From positions 1-61,249 of the IMG/VR virus record IMGVR_UViG_3300007871_000033: 61,249 nucleotides of DNA, one strand, 5' to 3'. Positions 56,189-61,249 of this stretch are shown piece after piece. The notes below the pieces were generated by a model. The model ran no database searches. It had not been told where the DNA came from and saw only the letters and a list, made by a program, of their open reading frames with translations. This DNA is from a virus. The stretch's first letter is position 1, and every line of letters begins with the position of its first letter. A program made the position numbers and the translations under genes.

Positions 56189-58717
56189 ATGGCTAGATCA
56201 GTAACTTTCAATGGTATTACACGTTTCTCCCCTGGCGGAATCACTAAGATTAACGCAGCGGGCTTGGCGCAAGTTACCCTTTCCGACAATAGCATCGTTG
56301 GTATCGTAGGCGAAGCCGATGGCGGAGCTTCTGGTGCCGAGGGTGGACTAGTAACCCTTTTCGATCCAGCACGAGCTAGAGAGCTTTTCAAGAGCGGCCC
56401 AATCGTGGACGCCCTTGGTCTTGCCTTCCAGTCTTCGAACGACCCCGACGTTCCAGGCGGCGCTTCTCGCGTGCTTGTATACAAGACTAACGATTCCACA
56501 GCTTCCAGCTTGAGTCTCCCAGCAGAATCAACTGTGCTTGTAAACAGCGCTGCAGAGAGTGGTACTACTACTACTCTTGTTGACACCGTAGGACTTGCAG
56601 ATTACACCTTGGACGACGACCCCCGTCTAGTTGGTAAGCGACTTGTAGTTGCTCCAGGTACCGCCCCTGCCGAGTCTGTCCTAATTACGGCTTACGACGC
56701 AACCGCTAAGGAGCTTACGTTTACCGCAATAACAATAATTGCAACGCAGGCTTACCTCATTATGGAGGTTGGTCAGGTAGAGGTTCAGGACTTCGCTGCT
56801 AGCGGCACGACTCTTACAGTCGTTCTGGCAAACGAGGTTATGGTTGCTGACGAACATATTGGTCGTTGGATGTCCTACACGGACGCTAGCGGAACCACTC
56901 TTCGCCAGATCACTGATAATGACACCACCACTCTTACGTTTAGCCCAGCACTCGCAGCTACTACCGTAGCAGGCGGCTACGTTCAGATTCTTGGCAGCTC
57001 TGTAGATCTTACCTCTAAGGACTGGGGCGAGCACACCAACGACATTACTGTTGATGTGGCCACCGGTACTGGCGCGGACACTAAGGTTGTAACTGTTACC
57101 TTCGAAGGCGAAGAGGAAGTATCCCCTGACCTCGGTGGCAAAGTACAGCTAAAGGTTCTTTACAAGGCAGGACAGACCACTACCGATACTGCCAAGACTG
57201 CCCCAACAGTTCCTCACACAGCTAGCTCCATTGAGATGACCACGGCTATGACTGCTAACGAGTACGCCGGAACTCAGGTTCTAATCAACGGTGAGTACAC
57301 TGAAGTAGTTAGCAATACTACTTCGGTTATTACTCTAAGCCCAGCACTATCGGCTGCTCCAGCAGACCTCGATGATGTAAGTTTCAGAGGAACAAACGCT
57401 ACCTTTACGGTTGGCGGAGCTGCAGGCGTTGCAACAGGTCTTACTACCGCTAACACGGCTTCCCCACTGGCTATTACCTTCACCACCGGTCAGACTCTTC
57501 GTCAGTTGCTTGCTGTAATCAATGCAGACGTAAACTACGAGGCAGAGGCTGGCCAGGGAGTCAACCCAGATACCACTTTGGTAGCTGACCTTGACTATGG
57601 TACACCTACCGCTGCAAGCGCTCAGGTTACCCTAGACTTGGCTGTTGAGGGTGCTACCCGCAACACAATGGCTGTTGTAGATTACTTGAACGACTTCTCC
57701 TCCTTTGTTAGCGCATCGCGCTCGGCAGAGACAGGAAGCACCGTTTCGGGATGCTGCCCTCCAGCAGACATCGCTGAGCCTCTCTACCTAACAGGTGGTG
57801 CTCGCGGTGACTCAACCAATGCGTTCTTCCAGGCAGGCCTAGACGAGCTTCTAAAGCTTCGTTGTAACTCGGTCGTTCCTCTAATCGACGAGGACCTTAC
57901 AAACGAGGGCTTCGGCTCCACAGCAACAGTTGCTTCCGTAGCAGCCCAGCTTGCTGAGCACGTCGCGATTGCTCGCGGTACCGCTCAGGATAAGGCTGGC
58001 GAGCGCGGTGGCTTCATGGGCTTCCAGGGAACTAAGGACCAGGTTATCGCCCAGGCTAACGCTTTGAATGACCAGGACGTTGCTCTTGTAGCTCAGAACC
58101 CAACCGTTCTGAACTCCCTCGGCTCTCTCGAAGAGTTCGGTCCACGTATGCTCGCCGTAATGGCAGCTTCGATGCGCTCCGGTGTTACCGAAGTCGCAGA
58201 GCCCCTAACTCACAAGCTAATCCGTATCTCCGGTCTTACTCAGGACGCTTCCTGGGATCCAAACGACCTTACGGACGCAAATGAGATGATCATCAACGGT
58301 CTTCTGTTCGCAGAGGTCGTTGACGGTGTCGGAACCCGCTGGGTTCGAGACCTCACTACTTGGGTTGCAGACGATAACCTCGCCTACAGCGAAGGTAGTG
58401 TTCGGGACGCGGTTCGTTACGTAGCTTACGGGCTCCGTACGACTCTTGTAGAGCGCTTCACAGGTAAGAAGGCGGCTCCATCCACTATCGCTAACGTGAA
58501 GGATGCAGCTAACACTTTCCTTGAGACAGCTCGTCAGGATGACATTATCGTTGATTCTACTGACCCAGTAACCGGTTCGACCGTCAAGGCGTACCACAAC
58601 CTAAAGGTGACATCATCCGGTGACACCGTTCGCATCAACGTTGGTATCTTCCCTGTCCCAGGGATTAACTTCCAGTTGAGTGATATTTTCCTACAGTTGC
58701 CAACGCAATCGTCGTAA
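56189..58717 (+). CDS. Tail sheath protein (842 aa)
   Basis: N-terminal ITRFSPGGITKINAAGLAQV, LFKSGPIVDALGLAFQSSND and a C-terminal sheath domain (LVAQNPTVLNSLGSLEEFGP, TRWVRDLTTW, SGDTVRINVGIFPV). At least three Thr/Val/Ala-rich beta modules of about 60-70 residues are inserted in the first half, making it larger than most sheaths (about 500-650). Confirms a contractile tail. Confidence 0.85.
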   Translation: MARSVTFNGITRFSPGGITKINAAGLAQVTLSDNSIVGIVGEADGGASGAEGGLVTLFDPARARELFKSGPIVDALGLAFQSSNDPDVPGGASRVLVYKTNDSTASSLSLPAESTVLVNSAAESGTTTTLVDTVGLADYTLDDDPRLVGKRLVVAPGTAPAESVLITAYDATAKELTFTAITIIATQAYLIMEVGQVEVQDFAASGTTLTVVLANEVMVADEHIGRWMSYTDASGTTLRQITDNDTTTLTFSPALAATTVAGGYVQILGSSVDLTSKDWGEHTNDITVDVATGTGADTKVVTVTFEGEEEVSPDLGGKVQLKVLYKAGQTTTDTAKTAPTVPHTASSIEMTTAMTANEYAGTQVLINGEYTEVVSNTTSVITLSPALSAAPADLDDVSFRGTNATFTVGGAAGVATGLTTANTASPLAITFTTGQTLRQLLAVINADVNYEAEAGQGVNPDTTLVADLDYGTPTAASAQVTLDLAVEGATRNTMAVVDYLNDFSSFVSASRSAETGSTVSGCCPPADIAEPLYLTGGARGDSTNAFFQAGLDELLKLRCNSVVPLIDEDLTNEGFGSTATVASVAAQLAEHVAIARGTAQDKAGERGGFMGFQGTKDQVIAQANALNDQDVALVAQNPTVLNSLGSLEEFGPRMLAVMAASMRSGVTEVAEPLTHKLIRISGLTQDASWDPNDLTDANEMIINGLLFAEVVDGVGTRWVRDLTTWVADDNLAYSEGSVRDAVRYVAYGLRTTLVERFTGKKAAPSTIANVKDAANTFLETARQDDIIVDSTDPVTGSTVKAYHNLKVTSSGDTVRINVGIFPVPGINFQLSDIFLQLPTQSS

Positions 58718-58756
58718 AGCAGCTTTTTGATTGAAAGATACTAAGGAGTAATTAAA

Positions 58757-59671
58757 ATGGCTATCACTTTAGACACAGTCGTTAGTGCTTATCTCACAGC
58801 ACTAAAAGATGCGTTGACAACCGGTACCGATACAGGCGACCCAGGTGCCTATGCGGGTGACGTTCACGCTGCTGCGCAGAATTACATGCGCGCATCGGAC
58901 TTGGCAACAGCAATCGAGCTTCTCTTCGAAGCTACGGAGCTTACAACCCCCCTGACAACTACAACCGGTGGTTCAACTACTACAGTGCTCGATACCAGCG
59001 CATTTGTTATAAGTGAGCAGATCGGTAACGTAGTTACTATGGTAACCGCTACTGAGGCCGCTATTGTAGGAGAATCTAGGACTGTTATTTCTAACACCGC
59101 AGACGCTCTTACTGTTGCCCCTGCATTCTCGGCAACCACTACGGTAGGCGACACCTACACGATTGCCAACCCACGGGCTGAAACAGTAGTTGCCAACCTT
59201 AGAAAGGGAACGTCAATCGCTGATGCGACCCCTGGTAATCCTTACGCAGACCAGAGAGTCGCAATAAACGCTTTGATGGTAGCGCTAGAGGCTTACGGTT
59301 CCGCTCCTGTAGAGCGTCTTATCAGCCGTGCAGGTCTTACCGCCCTAGCAGGCTCCACGGATACCGTGCTTCTCCTCTCGGAAGGCACCTACCGCGTTGA
59401 CCAGTTCAAGGGCCATAGAGCAACCGTGACCGGCGTTGGTGCAGGATTCGTTGTAAGTAGCAACGAGAACTCTGTCACTCTTCGTGGTCCACTGCCATCT
59501 GCCCCATCAGGCGATGCTCTTGCTCTTACCATTCCTGTCAATGATTTTGGTGGCACCTCTGCTCCTAAGGTTGTGACCCATGCTGGTCCTCAGCCTGGCG
59601 AAAACGCATATCTGGCTCATCTCATTGACCAGCTGCAGACGGTTATTGAAGCCCTTACGGTGCCTTCATAA
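58757..59671 (+). CDS. Virion protein with a sheath-like beta module (304 aa)
   Basis: Residues about 75-140 (LDTSAFVISEQIGNVVTM, then SNTADALTVAPAFSATTTVG) resemble the inserted modules of the sheath. The remainder is helical and beta-mixed. Located between sheath and tube; may be a decorating or tail-associated protein. Confidence 0.62.
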   Translation: MAITLDTVVSAYLTALKDALTTGTDTGDPGAYAGDVHAAAQNYMRASDLATAIELLFEATELTTPLTTTTGGSTTTVLDTSAFVISEQIGNVVTMVTATEAAIVGESRTVISNTADALTVAPAFSATTTVGDTYTIANPRAETVVANLRKGTSIADATPGNPYADQRVAINALMVALEAYGSAPVERLISRAGLTALAGSTDTVLLLSEGTYRVDQFKGHRATVTGVGAGFVVSSNENSVTLRGPLPSAPSGDALALTIPVNDFGGTSAPKVVTHAGPQPGENAYLAHLIDQLQTVIEALTVPS

Positions 59672-59685
59672 GTAATCTTTAGTGG

Positions 59686-59736
59686 ACCTGGGGGCTGATC
59701 GTCGTCCCCTCCGAAAGGCCCCTGGGTTTACTTTTT
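59686..59736 (+). terminator. Intrinsic terminator
   Basis: ACCTGGGGGC pairs with GCCCCTGGGT (10 bp with two wobble pairs), followed by TTTACTTTTT. Confidence 0.75.
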
Positions 59737-59782
59737 CTCGATTCCGCTCTAAAAGAGTGCTATAGTATATTAGGAGTTTATA

Positions 59783-60205
59783 ATGGCGTCACAAACATTT
59801 TCAGGAGCTAGAGCCATATTCCTGGTCAATGGCGCAGCTGTAGGTTTTGCAGGCGGAGTTTCCGGTGAGGAAATGATCGACTATGAGCCAATTGATGTGC
59901 TCAACTTGCTCGAAGTGCGTGAACACGTACCAGTCGCATACCGTACCAGTTTGAATGCTCAGATCTTTAGAGTCGTTGGTGACTCCCTCAAGGCCCAGGG
60001 CATTATGCCTGTTCAGAGTGATATCATCACTTCGGGTGACCTAGAGGCCGCTATCCAGGATAGCGTAACCGCCAACACCGTACAGTTGTTCCAGGGCGTT
60101 CGATGCTCCGGTCACAGCTTTGACATCACTGCAAGAGGCGTCGTCCAGGAAAACGTTCCGTTCGTAGCTATCCGCGTGATTGACGAGTTCGAGAATCCAG
60201 TATAA
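59783..60205 (+). CDS. Tail tube protein (140 aa)
   Basis: Size, position after the sheath, and the beta-rich pattern GARAIFLVNGAAVGFAGGVSG, EMIDYEPIDVLNLLEVREHV and ENVPFVAIRVIDEFENP fit contractile-tail tube proteins. A TATAGT box lies upstream. Confidence 0.75.
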   Translation: MASQTFSGARAIFLVNGAAVGFAGGVSGEEMIDYEPIDVLNLLEVREHVPVAYRTSLNAQIFRVVGDSLKAQGIMPVQSDIITSGDLEAAIQDSVTANTVQLFQGVRCSGHSFDITARGVVQENVPFVAIRVIDEFENPV

Positions 60206-60251
60206 ACTGGGTTAGGACTCGCATCTTACAAGTTCTTAAAGAGATCCTTAT

Positions 60252-60270
60252 GCCGCCCATGTCGGGCGGT
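60252..60270 (+). other. GC hairpin before the chaperone gene
   Basis: CCGCCC, 5-nt loop, GGGCGG, with no T run, about 30 nt upstream of the next ATG. May reduce read-through or regulate translation. Confidence 0.5.
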
Positions 60271-60302
60271 ATGGGTCGTTCTCTCTATAAGGGGAAATAA
60301 CA

Positions 60303-60776
60303 ATGGTAGATCCAAGCCTACTGCACACCTTTAGCGTAGACGTTCCATCCGAACGTCGCAGGTATGCAGGAACATTTACGACAAAGAAACTAAGCATCCG
60401 TGACCTCTCGCAGGTTGGTGTTCGCAAAGTGCAGCTCAATGGTGGCATGCACTACGACTCCACCAAGCCGGGACAAGGCATTGATGCGGCCACAGATGAA
60501 CTCAACTCTATGGTAGCCCATATGGAGCTGGCTCTTACTGCCGCTCCAGACTGGTGGAACCTGGATGACATCACAGACCCCACAGTGCTTACAGCCGTTT
60601 ATTCGGAGGTGATCTCTTTCGAGAATACGTTTCTCGGACGAGGGCAAGCTTCTGGAGGAGCAGAGTCTGGAGTCAGCGGCCAAGAAGATAGCGCGTCGGC
60701 GCAAGAACAAGCCAACCCTGCTGGAAGTACTCAGCCGGTGGTGGTCGGACAAGTACAAGCTGCCCTCGAACCATGA
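60303..60776 (+). CDS. Tail assembly chaperone, first reading frame (157 aa)
   Basis: Placed between tube and probable tape measure. Helical; ends ISFENTFLGRG, then a low-complexity Ser/Gln/Ala stretch in this frame. A second frame from 60613 overlaps its end with clear coding character, the hallmark of gpG/gpGT-type frameshifted chaperones. Confidence 0.75.
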   Translation: MVDPSLLHTFSVDVPSERRRYAGTFTTKKLSIRDLSQVGVRKVQLNGGMHYDSTKPGQGIDAATDELNSMVAHMELALTAAPDWWNLDDITDPTVLTAVYSEVISFENTFLGRGQASGGAESGVSGQEDSASAQEQANPAGSTQPVVVGQVQAALEP

Positions 60777-61152
60777 TCTGTTCCAGAGCAGCACAATAGT
60801 AGACCTGTTGTCTGAGTTCTGGGAAGACTACTATCGTGATAACCCACTAGCCGCCTCCACTAAAGAAGACGGTACGGTACAGTTTGAAGATACGGGAGAT
60901 CCTCTTATCGACAAATGGGAAACCCAGTTGGCTAATGGAGAGATTCCAGATTACATGGAAGCTCTTAATGATGAGCAAAGAACTAAGCTCAACAACCTTA
61001 GAAAGCATGGTAGAACCCGGCACGGGCACCTTGTGAAGCCCCCGGCAACTCTAAAGGGAACGGCAGACTCAGTAGCGCAACAAGCCATAGACCAGGGTCT
61101 CAACGACCCAAACAACAAGCACTTTTACCCACTAAGGTTTAAAGACGACTAG
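60613..61152 (+). CDS. Tail assembly chaperone, frameshifted C-terminal part
   Basis: Open in the +1 frame relative to the 60303 gene from 60613. It reads DEGKLLEEQSLESAAKKIAR, KPTLLEVLSRWWSDKYKLPS and DLLSEFWEDYYRDNP, well before its only plausible internal start (TTG 60808). A +1 (or -2) shift near TTTCTCGGAC (60630-60639) would fuse FENTF to this sequence and make the long chaperone form. Confidence 0.72.
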   Translation, partial: SLSRIRFSDEGKLLEEQSLESAAKKIARRRKNKPTLLEVLSRWWSDKYKLPSNHDLFQSSTIVDLLSEFWEDYYRDNPLAASTKEDGTVQFEDTGDPLIDKWETQLANGEIPDYMEALNDEQRTKLNNLRKHGRTRHGHLVKPPATLKGTADSVAQQAIDQGLNDPNNKHFYPLRFKDD

Positions 61153-61176
61153 GGACGGTTAGGCTAGAGAAAGACA

Positions 61177-61249
61177 TTGCTAGATCCAACTAAAAAGATT
61201 GAAGTAGAGATTGTCGCTAAAAAGGACAAGTTTGAGGACGAGCTAAAGA
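61177..61249 (+). CDS. Start of probable tape measure protein (partial)
   Basis: From a TTG at 61177 the frame is open to the window end, beginning MLDPTKKIEVEIVAKKDKFE, basic and helical as at the N-terminus of tape measures. Position after the chaperones supports this; the start codon is uncertain. Confidence 0.5.
   Translation, partial: MLDPTKKIEVEIVAKKDKFEDELK

Overview
The window is a stretch of a tailed-phage genome of the contractile-tail (myovirus) type. It carries an HK97-fold capsid module (portal, prohead protease, major capsid protein), a tail sheath, a tail tube, a probable frameshifted tail assembly chaperone, and about 31 phage tRNA genes in tight runs. Base composition is near 50% GC. 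Genes overlap by ATGA or GTGA, and several TTGACA promoters sit only 5-8 nt before the start codon, which suggests leaderless messages. The host cannot be named from sequence. Leaderless starts, many small His-CysGly-CxxC proteins and a B12-dependent ribonucleotide reductase make an actinobacterial host plausible, but this is weak inference. No large terminase is in the window. The first 76 bases are Illumina/Nextera adapter, so the contig begins in a library artefact.

Layout. 1-0.2 kb: adapter plus GC-rich tandem repeat. 1.1-4.1 kb (+): twelve overlapping small genes of one paralogous family with the pattern His, Cys-Gly, CxxC. 4.0-8.7 kb (-): four more family members, an HNH protein, an MT-A70 adenine methyltransferase and small unknown genes. 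9.2-11.0 kb (+): nine more family members, giving 25 in total. 11-14.7 kb: small membrane proteins, a metzincin lipoprotein and a HAD phosphatase. 14.7-20.3 kb: class II ribonucleotide reductase, metallophosphoesterase, a proteasome-like Ntn hydrolase with a non-canonical start, an HNH nuclease and a ribbon-helix-helix protein. 20.4-27.3 kb: tRNA genes for all 20 amino acids (Met and Ile-TAT less certain), interleaved with small genes, lipoproteins and a transglutaminase-like protein. 27.3-30.4 kb: IMPDH/GMP-reductase-like enzyme, phosphoesterase, DUF7768-like protein, peptide deformylase. 30.4-49.8 kb: head module. 49.8-61.2 kb: neck, sheath, tube, chaperone and the start of a probable tape measure.

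The left half looks like early host-takeover and metabolic DNA. The tRNAs and deformylase support translation, and the reductase, IMPDH-like enzyme and phosphoesterases support nucleotide supply. The head module is unusual. It carries a secreted trypsin-like lipoprotein, a membrane PAS protein, a MuF protein fused to a kinase-like domain, a topoisomerase-IB-like protein and Lys/Ala-rich histone-like tails. The best candidates for something undescribed are the 25-gene His-CysGly-CxxC array, whose conserved C-termini encode the ribosome binding site of the next gene, and the MuF-kinase fusion.
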